From: Immersiella caudata
Taxonomy: Eukaryota; Ascomycota; Sordariomycetes; Sordariales; Lasiosphaeriaceae
Assembly (NCBI GenBank): GCA_030512335.1
Contig: JAULSU010000003.1
Location: 1,612,001-1,676,000, forward strand
DNA: 64,000 bases
Direction: 5' to 3'
The translations under genes and the position numbers were made by a program. The notes below the pieces were generated by a model, which was given only the letters and a program-made list of their open reading frames with translations, was not told the origin of the DNA and made no database searches. Shown here piece after piece: positions 1 to 11,500 of this stretch. How positions within the stretch are numbered: the first letter of the stretch is position 1; every line of letters begins with the position of its first letter.

Positions 1-154
1 CCGTCACATTACAGCCCCACCCCCGCGCAACCCGGCCGCTACCCGTCGCCAACACCGCGAGGCCGTTGCGCGCTCCCTGCACACCTCACCCGCGGCACCG
101 ATCTCACTGTTGTTTGCTCTCATCCCATTGATCTGCGGTGGATAAAGGGGAATC

Positions 155-2406
155 ATGTGGAACGACGAAGATAACAATCCCTACGGTGGGAGCTTTGAGC
201 GCCGCGATTCCTTCACCTCGTCCTCTGCCAACGCCTCCTCTCCGGTCACTCACGACTGTAGGTGCTACTTTTCGTTTCTTTCTTTGCCTGTCGCTTTCTT
301 AATTTCACCTGCTTGCTGTGATGTTGGACACAGCGGACATGGAAGATGTGCCTCTGGCAGACTCTGGGGAAGAAGCTGACGACGACTGGGACTTTATAGA
401 TCCTCGCTTCGATGCTCCTCAAACTCCGTCCACTACGAGCGACGAGGCACCCGCACAAGGGCGAAATCTCAGCGATGGAGACAGTGACGAGGACTCGGAT
501 GACCATGCTCACGGCGAGCTTGTGCCCCGGCGCAAACCAGGTGGCTATGACAGCCGCGTGGAGCAGATGCTTTACGAAAACCCCGAGCTTCCCATCTTGA
601 TCACAGATGCCGGCAAGAGCTCGGAAAGTGGTGGTAGATATATCGTTTACACCATAAAAACAGGGGTAAGACTGAGGCACACGGATTTGGTGCGAAGAGA
701 CTCGACTGACAAGGCTTACGGTTCTAGGAGCTCATTGTGCGCAGACGGTACTCTGAGTTCGCTTCCCTCAGAGAGGCGCTCACGAGGCTACACCCTACGC
801 TGATCATACCTCCCATACCAGAGAAGCACACCATGGCTGACTATGCGGCCAATCCCACCAATGCGAAGCAGGACCAGCAAATAATTGACTTGCGGAAGCG
901 AATGTTGGCTGTTTTTTTGAACCGATGCCGCCGAATGGAGCAGGTCCGGACTGACGGCGTCTGGTGGCGATTTCTAGACCCCAACTCCAGCTGGGTATGT
1001 TGTTGAAGAGTTTTAGGAGAAATAGTTGCTAACAGTGCCTAGACCGAGGTGCTCCATTCTCACCCAGTGGCGTCGATACCCAAATCGATAATGAGAGCAC
1101 CACCGCTGGACCCGGCTAATCCTACTCCGGGTCATCTCTACCTACCTGTACCGGCTGCTTCGGCGCGCCTGAAGACTGCCGGGCAGGGCAACCCGACGAG
1201 GCCAGAAAATAATGGATCTGGTGCCCAGGTGTTTGCGCGCTTCCCGCCAGATTCCAATACTCTAAGTGAACAAGAGCTAGATCCTTATTTTGCCGCCTTC
1301 GAGGCGTCCATCAAGGAGCTCGAGTCGTTGTTAGTTGGACCTATGGAGAAGGTGAATCGGCGGACTCTCAGCCATCTATCATCCCTCGCCTCAGACCTTT
1401 CGGAGCTGGGAGCCCGGTACAACGCTTTTGCGTTATCCGAGCCAGCGCCTTCCCTGGCACCGGCAATCGAGAGGATTGGGCAGGCAGCAGACTCATCCTA
1501 CATTGCCACTGAAGAACTCTCAAGCTCTTTGGGCGCAAGCTTTGCAGAACCAATGCGCGAGAACGCCCAGTTCGCCGGAGTTGTCAGGAACGTTTTGCGG
1601 TACAGGGTTTTGAAGCGCGTTCAACAAGACATGACCACAGACGAGCTCTACAGAAAGCGGGCCCTCCTGGAGGACATGGAAAGGAGTGAAGCTGAGACCA
1701 GGAGGCTCGATCAATATCTCAGCAGCAGCCAGCAAATTCAGCCACCTCGAAGGTCTACAAGCTCCAGGGATGCTCCTGGTCACCATCGAAGAGACGGCAG
1801 CGGCGAGGATACAGCTTCCATAGATTCGGACTTTCCCCCAACACATGGTGACTTCTCATCGGCGCCATCCGCTAAGATCGGAACGCCGGAGCGCGTCAGC
1901 GGGAACACTACCACCCACAGAAAAATACCGAGCAGCAACTCCATCACGAACAAGATCTTTGGGCCCATTCGGCATGCCGTGCAGGGCGTTGTCGATGTCG
2001 ACCCAGAGCGAACCCGGCGGGATACTATTAGCAAGACAAGAGAGTCGATCGAGCAGCTGGAGCAAGCACAAATAGCTTCGGCGCAGGACGTGAAAGATGC
2101 GAGCGCAAGCGTGCTGAAGGATCTCAAACGCTTCCAGCGAGAGAAAGAGGATGACCTGAAGCGGTACATGGTATGTCGATGGTGCTATATTTTAAGTGCC
2201 CAATTTCTAACATCCGGCGGCAGCTTGCATACGCGAAAAGCCAAATTGAGTGGGCAAAGAAAAATAAGGAGACCTGGGAGGAGGCGAGAGCTGAGGTGGA
2301 CAAGATAGGTAAGTGGGATTTGGAGCGATTTTCTTCCCCTTTTGTCTCTTTTTCGGTTGTCTCAGGAGCAAAGCTCTCTCGAGGCTCCCGAGACAGTGGA
2401 AATTAG
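155..2406 (+). CDS. snx41: Sorting nexin Snx41/Atg20 (PX-BAR protein)
   Basis: Six exons: 155-257, 334-665, 728-994, 1043-2170, 2224-2308, 2366-2406, giving 651 residues. The N-terminus MWNDEDNNPYG is the start I recognise from fungal Snx41. An acidic Ser-rich leader (about 1-110) is followed by a PX domain (about 118-235) with the phosphoinositide-binding core RRRYSEF and a proline stretch IIPPIPEK. The rest is helical and BAR-like, ending in EEARAEVDKI. Family knowledge: Snx41/Atg20 binds PI3P on endosomes, pairs with Snx4/Atg24, and acts in retrieval of cargo from endosomes and in selective autophagy. Every junction is GT-AG and keeps frame. The final exon is tiny (41 nt, 13 residues) and is the least certain part; a different last acceptor would change only the C-terminal residues. 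Confidence 0.92.
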
Positions 2407-3083
2407 TTTTCCCAAATAGGAGATAATAAGCTGATATTTGCCACAGATGAGTCCTGAGGTTGCTGATATTGTCAGATGCCCGTCGACCTGCAGAGAATGT
2501 ATTGTACAAGAGCGAATGGGAATGCTACAGTCGCCACAGGCATAGAGTTGGTGCTGAATTGAGTTTGCCCATAGATACATGTTCCTTGTTTACTCGGTGC
2601 TTCCTGTCATTCGCGTTGTTTCTCAAAAAGAAACCACCTGTAGTTCGGATGTCCCCCGATTTTCAAGGCCCTTTGTGAACAGTAAATGGGCCTAATCAGG
2701 ATTTAGAAACTTCGGGGTCTCGGATAATTCATGAGATTCACTTAGCAAGCATCCACTCCATTGCCTCAGCGGTGCAAGTATCGCCTTGGGTGTCGATGGT
2801 TGGAGTCTCTTTGATGTATCATGGGAGGCAGGGTTCCCCACGAATGCGGACCCTTGTAGGCTTATCGATAAGCGCAAAGGGGAAGCTACAAAACTGTCGC
2901 GACAAGAACCTCGTTGGAACACGCTCGCCCGCCCCAGACAGACAAGCGTTCGAAATAAACAGCGAAGAATTGTCGCCGTTTTCCTCACACCTCCGGTGCT
3001 TATCTTGCGCCCCCACAGAAATCTAGCACGTCTTGAGGAAGCGCGCCTGTGTCTGCCCCCGCGTTTGATGCATCATCGGCACA
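2407..3083. other. Intergenic, snx41 3' flank and capping-enzyme promoter
   Basis: This 677-bp gap holds the 3' flank of snx41 and the promoter of the next gene, which is on the same strand. The short open frames here show no codon bias or family match. I see no RNA gene, repeat or clear TATA box. Confidence 0.6.
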
Positions 3084-4323
3084 ATGGATGAGCAGGCCCA
3101 CCCAATTCCAGACATCTCCCAGCCGGGAATCAAAGCCGACTACCAGCTGGCCAGAGAGCTGCGAGCTGAAGTAGCCCAGCTGCTCAACCGTAACTCGATC
3201 AATTTTCCCGGCGCGCAGCCCGTGAGCTTCGCGCGACAGCACCTAGAGGCGCTTCGAAGAGAAGAGTCAGCAGCGCACCCTCTACCCGACCCCTTGCCTC
3301 ACCTCCCCCTTTTCTGACGCAGGTTGCAGCTACTATGTTTGTGAGAAATCCGATGGCATTCGATATCTCCTGTTCTGCACGACGGACAAAGATAGCCGTG
3401 AGACGCACTACCTGATCGACCGCAAGAACGACTACTGGTTCCTCCACCAGCGAAACCTGCACTTCCCCTTGACAAACAACCCCTCGGCCTTCCACGTAGG
3501 CACGCTTATTGATGGCGAGCTCGTTATGGACCTCATGCCTAATGGCAAACGCGAGCCCAAGTTTCTCGTCTTCGATCTCCTCGCCCTCGACGGCAAAGCC
3601 GACCTCCTCTCCAAGCCCCTCGACAAACGCCTGGGCTACTTCAAAGAACACGTCATGCGTCCCTACAAGGCCCTCTTCAAAGACTACCCTGACGAGCGAC
3701 AGTTCCAAGCTTTCGAGGTCGTCATGAAGGAGATGCAGTTCTCCTACGGCATCGAGATGATGTTCCGCCAGGTCCTCCCTAGCCTCAAACACGACAACGA
3801 CGGCCTCATCTTCACCTGCCGCACCAGCGCCTACCAGTTTGGCACAGACCAGCACATTCTTAAGTGGAAAGCCCCCCACGACAACACCATTGACTTCCGA
3901 CTACGCCTCAACTTCCCCATCGTTGAGCCCGATGAGTACGAACGGGTCGAGGGTATCACCGAGCCATTTGTCGACTACGATTCCGTCCCTGAGGCTCGTC
4001 TGTTCGTCTTCCGCGGCACCGAGAAAGGCGAACCCAGCTACGAAGAGTTTGAGAACCCGCTGTACATCACCGAGGCAGAATGGGAAACCCTCAAGTCTCT
4101 CGGCGATCCCCTTCAGGACCGCGTTATTGAGTGCTCACTGGATGAGGAGAAGCGATGGCGGTTGTATCGCTTCCGTGATGACAAGAATGAGGCGAATCAC
4201 ATCAGCACGGTCAATAGCGTTCTGGAGAGTATCCGGGATGGCGTGTCAGAGGACGAGCTGCTGAATGCTGCCAAGGCGATCAAGGATGGGTGGAAGTTAA
4301 GGGCACAACAGCAAGGTCACTAA
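3084..4323 (+). CDS. CEG1: mRNA guanylyltransferase (capping enzyme alpha subunit)
   Basis: Two exons, 3084-3265 and 3330-4323, encode 391 residues, the usual size for Ceg1-type enzymes. The protein transfers GMP from GTP to the 5' diphosphate end of nascent RNA polymerase II transcripts in the nucleus. Motif I, which carries the lysine that becomes GMP-linked, reads EKSDGIR with Lys at 67. Later nucleotidyltransferase motifs are visible: DGELV, the DGLIF region, and WKAPHDNTIDF (motif V, about 270). The C-terminal third is the OB-fold. The single intron splits the codon of Asp61, six residues before the active lysine. The donor GTCAGC is non-canonical after GT, but the acceptor TTGCAG joins to give RREDYYVCEKSDG, which fits the family exactly. 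In fungi the triphosphatase is a separate protein; it is not seen here. Confidence 0.94.
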
Positions 4324-5174
4324 AGTTTTGAATTTGATATTTGGGTATACCAAGGTTTCGTAGCAGGTTTGGTCGTGTGACTTCCTTTGAGGCGTTGCCG
4401 GAGGTCGGGTCTTCAATTTTGGGAGTTCAGCGCTGGGCTGGGTAGGTAACTGGGAAAAGGCTACGCTTCGGGTTTGTGGGTATAACTCGCTGGTTTGCGG
4501 GAATGGCGGGAATGCTGGAAGCGGGCCAGTTGTATGTAGTTCAAGTTTGTATGAAGATACATCAGAACATATTCCTGCTTGTGTGGTTAGTCAGTGAACA
4601 ACAGTGATGCAGCATCATGTTCATCCATCCATCATCACCATCAAAAACTTGATTTGTACACAAAACATACTCGTCCACATTATATGCTAGAACAGCCTTA
4701 TTCTCCACCTCGGTCGGGTGAAATCCTCGTCCATATTGCCATGCACGTCATCTACACTCAATCCTATCTATCTCCTAGAAGACTGAAAGAACAGGAAGAT
4801 GGTTTTACCGTGCTTGACGTTAGAGAGTACCATTACCACCCATCACCAAAATCCACCCATGCTCAAAACGCAAATCCCTCCTCCACAAGGCTATTTATCC
4901 CCTTTCCGTAACTCCAATCCCGGATATGATCAATCCTCCGCATTACCTTATCGCCTGCCTGTGGAAGAGAGAAGAAGAAACATACAGGAAATAAATACTG
5001 CAGCTTTCCGGCTCTTAACCTGCTTTTGCTGGGTGTGAAGGGAAGGAATATCGTACACATCGTTACTCTTGTCCAATCTTGTCGGGATCAATTCTGTTTG
5101 TGACTTTCGTGAAGTAGGTAGTCCTGACAGAGATGAAAGACGAAGATGGCAATATTTGGATGCCGAGTGGAGGC
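4324..5174. other. Intergenic between convergent genes
   Basis: This is the 3' flank of the capping-enzyme gene (+) and of the Ser/Thr-rich gene (-). It is relatively AT-rich from 4560 to 5060, with short AATAAAT-like strings near 4987. I find no supported coding sequence. Confidence 0.6.
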
Positions 5175-6661
5175 TTAGAAACTACCGATGAGGATGTATC
5201 CCACCGTCATGATGATGCAGTAAGATACAGCCGTGCCGGAGCGTCCCTTGGAAGGGGCCTTCACCGTGTTGGAGTCAGCGCCACTGGTGAGGACAGTGGT
5301 CGTGCGAGGGGTAGGCTTCGGGCTGGTAAAGGTGCCGTTGTGTGTGAAGTGCGTCACAACGGAGCCAGAGGCTGTGCCAACTCCGGTGCCGGTCACCAGG
5401 CTGGTGATCGTGCTGCGAGTGGAGATATTCAATTCTGTGACAGTGGAAATGCGGGTGGAGGTAGATGTTGTAGCGCTGAAGGGAGCGGTGAAGGTAATGG
5501 TAGTGAAGAACCGAGTGTCAGTCGTGGTTGCCGAGTTGGATGCCGAAACGCTCGAAGAAACGCCAACAGGAGTGACAGTGGTAAACGAGGGAATGCTCGT
5601 CACACTGGCTGCCGGTACACTTGAAGAAGAACCAAAGGGAATGCCAGTGCTAAACCCACTGACTCCAATTGCGTCGGTGGCTTCCGATGTAGAAGTCCCC
5701 GAGGTATACACAGTCGTCTCAACCGTGAGTGTGACAGCCACCACAGACTGAGGCTCACAATGAGCCGAATTCGAGGGCAGATAAGTAGAACCGCTAGAGG
5801 ACACAGAACTGTCACTGCTGGAGCTGGACAGCACAATGGTGATTGTGGCGTCAACAGCACTGATTAAAGTGGATGTCTTGATCGAGTCGCTAGTGGTGAT
5901 TGAAGTCCTGATTGATTGTCAGTACTGTCCCGCAAGAGCCGCCTCAGATATTACACTTACACGTTGGCAAACGGGGCTGCAGTAACCGACGAGGCAGAAG
6001 CCATTGATCCCGACAAGGCATCGGTGGCTCCGGTAGTGAGGGGCTCGGACGGCGTAGGCAAGGTCGAGAGCATTGTCGTGGTATTGCAGGATGTGCTTGA
6101 GCTGGCGATGACAATCAGGTCGCGCTTGAGGACTGAAACAATATCCGATGCACTTTTGGTATCGGCCGCACGAGTAATCTTCTCCTGTGGAGTATCCGTT
6201 GCAGCTGGCGGAAGCACAGTCGACGAAGTCGTTCCTTCCACGACAATCGAAGTCAAGACCACCACGGAGCTGGGATTGTTGTCGGTGATCAGAGAAGCGT
6301 TGACTGTTGCAACATTAGTTCCTTCCATTCATTTCACGATATCAATATAAAACCTACCATTGGTGAGGGTGACGATGAGAATGGAAAGCGCCACGACAGT
6401 GAGGACCATGAGGGCAGCCAAGAGACCACCAACCAAGCCACTGGCAAAGACGGACATGGTGGGCTTTGGGAAACAGATCTTGGCGCGAGCGCCACGAGTA
6501 TCTTGAGTAGCCTCCTCAACGGGCACACCGCACTCAACAACCTTGGGACCGCACTCAACATCGCGCGGCACATCGCGGGGCTCACAGCGCGCCTCGCAGC
6601 AGCTTGGGGCATCACCGGTGGCGCCGACCGCGCAAGTCTTCTCACTGGAGGCGGACATCAT
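5175..6661 (-). CDS. Ser/Thr-rich membrane protein with Cys-rich N-terminus (unknown family)
   Basis: Three exons on the minus strand, 6661-6358, 6303-5961 and 5907-5175, encode 459 residues. I do not recognise the family. Residues 1-70 have seven cysteines (10, 21, 22, 26, 37, 44, 63) and no signal peptide. Residues about 71-99 form one strong membrane helix (VFASGLVGGLLAALMVLTVV and onward). Residues 102-440 are Ser/Thr/Val-rich with scattered N-x-S/T sites, as in fungal wall-linked mannoproteins. The chain ends with 18 hydrophobic residues, AVSYCIIMTVGYILIGSF, after a small-residue/basic spacer, resembling a GPI-attachment or tail-anchor signal. Start choice: the first in-frame ATG is the ATG-ATG pair at 6661, with no upstream ATG in about 250 nt of predicted leader. 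The first intron ends GCAACAG after a good ACTAATG branch site. Confidence 0.75.
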
Positions 6662-6686
6662 AATATTTTTGGTGCTGAATGAGTGA

Positions 6687-6988
6687 CTGAAAATAAATGT
6701 TAGAGGGTTGCCTGATGAAGACGAAGCGAGGGAAGCGTGCGATGGGGGTGGGTGAAGCTCGAGGATGTGATGGGGACAAGTCAGTGCTCTTGGGAATGCG
6801 ACGCTCTGGGTAACCGCAAGGAATGGAAGAGATGTGATAATATAGAGGGCAGCAAGCGGGGGACAGGAAACGCGAGTGTTGACATGGAGCGGAAAGAGGA
6901 GGGAGGGCAGATTGAAATTGCAACTCTTCTGCTGCCGCAAGTTGACAAACTGCGGCGATGCTGGTCGAAAAAGATCAAGTTTACTCAC
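6687..6988 (-). other. Predicted 5'-UTR intron of the Ser/Thr-rich membrane protein gene
   Basis: On the minus strand a strong donor GTGAGT starts at 6988. A textbook acceptor, CTAAC followed by a T-rich tract and CAG, ends at 6687, 25 nt before the start codon. The 302-nt intron would join a leader exon above 6989, whose CT-rich sequence carries no ATG down to about 7262, directly to the first coding exon. Inferred from splice signals only. Confidence 0.55.
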
Positions 6989-8541
6989 CAGATACTTGGC
7001 TAGTCAATATTGACGGTCCGCTGGGGTAGTGACTTGGTGAACGAGTGACGAGAGGAGAGGTTGGTGTTTGGGGTGAAGGAGAGAGGGTGGAGGAAGAAGG
7101 TCTCGTAGTTTGGTGGGGGAGGAGATTTGAGGAAGGGCGTTAGAAAAGTAGTCACCGGGGACCTCGAGAGCTGGTCGGCCGGGGAGAGTTGGGATGAAAT
7201 GAGGATGAGAGTGAATTTGGATTGCAAGCCCAGAACAGGAAAGAGCGGGAGGGCCTCGGCGCCCATACAATGCCAACACAAATCAGCAAACAGTTGGGGG
7301 TTTTTTTTTTCAAAGGTGCCCATTTTATTCTACCATGTGCTTCTTCACTTCCAGAGACTGAACGTCCAACACGTCCGTTGGGAGGGGGGGTTAATCATAC
7401 GGTTCAACTGTCCGGTTTTGGTGACCAAGGGCTCAGGAAATTTGGCGATAGGTGCGGGCCGACGGAGCTTCCATGAAGGAAGCGAGTCGTTTAAACACCC
7501 TGGATTTCTGGGCACATAATCTAGACCAATTCACATGGCGTCTAGCCCTCAAGGGGCGAACGTTGCTGTAAAGCAGGCAACTACGGCCTCCTGGAAACGC
7601 GAGTAAAATGGTGTACGGTGGCTAGAGTCGACTGATCATAGTTTTGGCGGCGGCTTTTAGTCCCCTACAATGTGATTGTGGCTCAAGGCACACTGTTTTT
7701 GATGAGGTTGGGGTTGATCTATGGTTGGCATCAAAGGTCGCGATATCACCCGAGGTGCACTTTGCTCAATACTCGCAGGTCAAGAAAGGGCTTCCAGGTG
7801 AAGTAGTCACCAGATGCTGAAGAGGAGAGCACTGGTGGGAAAAAACTTGCTATGCCCAAAGAAACAAAGCGATTCGAGCTGGACAACGTACAGCAATTGA
7901 CGTAACTCCCCTTTCAAGTTCGTGAGCGTTCTGTTCTTTGTGCTGCATGTTTTGGTTGAAAAAGGGGCCAGGTAGGGTGGTCAGCCAACCGTTGGAGTTC
8001 AAGAGCCCCGCAGCTCCACAGCTTGTATCGAGTACTTTGGTACCTGCCTTGGGGAGTGGATCCCGACAGTTTCGCAGACCCTGGTCTTCATCCAATGCGC
8101 TTTCCCGTCGCATCGCTTGACCCATTCGTACATTTCGCACTGTCTTGATACGCTGCACGCGAATTGAGGGCGCGTGTTTTGGTGTACCTTCCAAGTAATT
8201 GCACGGCCCACATACCTAGACTTATCCAGATGCATTGAACCACAACCACCTCTCCCACGATCCACGCTTTCCTGACGGCGCAAGGACTCCCACGCCGCCA
8301 GATTCAACACGCGACACGCGCGCATCCTCTACCTAGGTGCTAGGGTTACCGTGGAAGCTTGAAGGCCGTTGACATCTCTTCCTGGGAATCCGCGCGACAT
8401 AATCGCAAACCTCGACGTCGCACACGCGCTTCGCTGTCTGTCCCCGCCTCTCCCAACCATCATCGTTAGCGAACCCAAACAGCACCAATTCGCCCGCCCT
8501 GCCCTTTCCGATCAGCCGAGTGTCGTCGACGGCCGCGCGCG
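6989..8541. promoter_or_regulatory. Divergent intergenic/promoter region (membrane protein gene and pds5)
   Basis: This is about 1.55 kb between two divergently transcribed genes. From 7020 to 7160 the plus strand is purine-rich, so the minus strand reads as the CT-rich leader common in filamentous fungi. A T10 tract lies near 7303. The region 7500-8330 has no coding pattern I can support. The pds5 side (8380-8541) is likely 5' UTR. Confidence 0.5.
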
Positions 8542-11500
8542 ATGGCGCCACGCAGGAGCGCAGCTGCGGAGGAGGAAGAAAAGCCGCCCCTAAAATTCAA
8601 CGAGTCGTTGTCGTGGCGGCCTGGCAAGCCCATCCTGATCGACACGCTGCTGAAGAGGCTCAACACCCTGTCCAAGGAGCTCAGTGAGACTGAGCAGGAT
8701 GAGATCGACCCAAACTCGCTGAGCAAGGTTGCCAAGGAACTGGCAGCACACCAAGTCTTAAACCACAAGGACAAGGGCGTTCGGGCTTACACCGCATGTT
8801 GCATAGTCGATATCCTTAGGCTGTGCGCACCAGACGCGCCGTTTACGGCCACGCAGTTGAAGGTGCGCGCTCAAGCTGATGTGAAGTGTGCGGACGTCCC
8901 CTGCTGACAACTCTGTTCAGGATTTCTTCAACCTGGTTGTGACGTCCATCATCCCCATGCTTTTCGACCCCGGGAACTCATACAATAACCAACACAAACA
9001 TGTCTTGCGATCTCTTAGCGAAGTTAAAAGCATTGTTTTGCTCCTGGATGTCGAGGGTAGCGAGAGTATGATGCACCAGCTGTTTTCAACAGTCTTCGAT
9101 GGCGTCTCTGGGACGAAGTCGACCACCAGTGAGCATGTTGCGAAGGACGTTGAGCATAACATGCAGGAAATGCTAGGCCTGTTGATCGAAGACGCACAAG
9201 GCCTCCCTAACAAGGTTGTGGACGTGATCATAGCCCAGTTCCTCAGAGCTGCCGCTCCAGGGGGCGCCAAGGACAGGCACGACTACGTCCCGTTAGACGA
9301 CAACCAGGCGACATTGCTTCTGAAGGAGGAGCCTGAAGCATACCAGATGGCGAAGCACCTGTGTCATACATATCCTGACAAGATGGCTCGTTTTGTGAGC
9401 CAGTACTTTAGTGACGTAATTCTCGAAGGGACAAGCTTTGCTACAGGGAAAAACGGAAACAACAAGGACTCCGACGACGAGGACGAAGAGGATGGCCCTT
9501 CTGCTGGGCCCTCGGAGTCTGATTTGCGGGAGCTGAGGAAATCGCATGTTTTGATCCGCGAGATCTGGAAGGCTGCGCCAATGATTCTTCAGAACGTGGT
9601 GCCTCAAGTGGAAGCCGAGCTATCAGCCGACAACGCCCACCTTCGCCAACTGGCCACGGAGACGCTTGGAGATATGATTTCTGGCATTGGTGCTGCTGGG
9701 CCGCCGCCGCGCCCAAATCTGGACCCGGCAGCTTACCCTCCCTTGAGACTCTCAGACGAGGACAGCTCAGAACCCCCCCGCACAAACATCTTATCCACGC
9801 CAATTTCGGCCATATCATTCTCACAAACGCATCCCGTAACCTTCAGCAACTTTGTCAGCAGGAAGAATGACAAGGTAGCCGCTATTCGCGCAACCTGGGC
9901 GACTGCAGTGGGATATATCCTTTCTACGTCGGCGGGCGGCATCGGTCTTGGCAGGGAGGATGAAACGGCCTTGGTTCAGGGCCTTGGCGAGAAGCTCTCT
10001 GACCCCGACGAGAAGGTCAGGTTGGCCGCTGTCAGGGCCATTGAGTCGTTCAAGTTCCAAGATGTCATTTCAAAGCTGGCATTGAATGGGGGTGTCAACA
10101 AGGACGGCTCTGTTCTATCAACACTAGCCGATCGCTGCCGCGACCGGAAGCCGGCGGTCAGAGTCGCTGCCATGTCTTTGCTCAGCAGACTATGGGCGGT
10201 GGGAAGTGGAGAATTGCTTGCTGGGCGCGAGGCCGTCACTTCAGCGCTTTCCGGTGTTCCGAGCCGAATCTTCAATGTGTTCTATGCTAATGATCTCGAA
10301 CTCAACGTGTTGCTAGACCGCGTCATCTACGAGTGCCTCGTCCCGCTGGGGTATCCCCCAGCCAAGAAGGGATCCAAAAAGGAAGCGTCGAATGGCAACT
10401 CCCAATCCCAGCTCGGAGGGACTGCGCCTTTGGACGCTGACGCGATTCGAGCGGAGAGAATCCTTCTCATGGCGCGGTCTCTTGACCCGGGGGCAAAGAG
10501 AGCCTTCTTTGTCATGCAGGCGAGACAGCCCCAGTTCGCACAAGCAATGGTGACCTTCATCAAACAGTGCGACCACTACAATGGAGGGGTCATGGACGAG
10601 GCTGCCGACAAGAAGACCGCAAACCTCAACAAGATAATAGGCTACCTTGTTCAGTTTCTTCCTGACCCCATCAAGGGTAAGGGTGATCTGCTGAAGTTCG
10701 CCAAGATCAACGACCGCCGCAACTACAACCTGATCAAATACGTCATCGGCCAGGAGCACGATTACAAGACGGTCCACAACGCATTCAAGGAGCTGATCAA
10801 AAGGGTCCACAACAGCAAGGACCCCTCGATCATGGAAACCCTTCTCCCGTTGCTGTATCGGTCCGGCTGTATCATGTTCAACAGAAGCCACCTATCTGCC
10901 ATCATGGAGTATTCGAAAACGGATAAAGATGGCATGGGGGCTGTGGCGCACGAGGTTCTCAACGAGATATCGCAGCGCAACCCGGATTTGTTCAAGACCC
11001 ATATCGGTCAGCTGTGCAAGGACTTGGTCGACCAAGCACCCACCGCCACCAAAACGAACGATCCTATTGTAGTCGAGACACTCAAGGCCTGCTCGACGTA
11101 TGCTCGGAAATATCCCAAGGACGTCCCAATGGATAGAGAGTTCATTCAGACCATGATCAGCTATGCCCTCTATGGCCAACCTGCTCGGGCTGCAAAGTAC
11201 GCTGTCAATATCCTTTTATCCAAGAAGGACGACAAAAGTCTACTCAGCGCCACCGATCTCCTGCAGCGCGTTATGAAGGATTGGAAATACGGTTCACCAC
11301 ATCTCCTCAACAAGCTCGCCGCTGTCAGCCAGCTAGAGTACTATGCGCCAAAGGTGACGGAGGAGGCTGACGAGCAGATCTTGAACATGACCGTCCAGCA
11401 GATCCTTCTTGAGGTTCGGGCGGATGCCAGCGACCGCGACCCCGAGTGGGTTGACGATGCTGACATGGACGAGGAAATCCAAGCCAAGTGCCTAGCTCTG

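Noticed and set aside
6304..6357. Shorter 36-nt intron ending at ATGGAAG in the Ser/Thr-rich gene
   Set aside because: Too short for fungal splicing; the 54-nt version uses an ACTAATG branch point and keeps frame.
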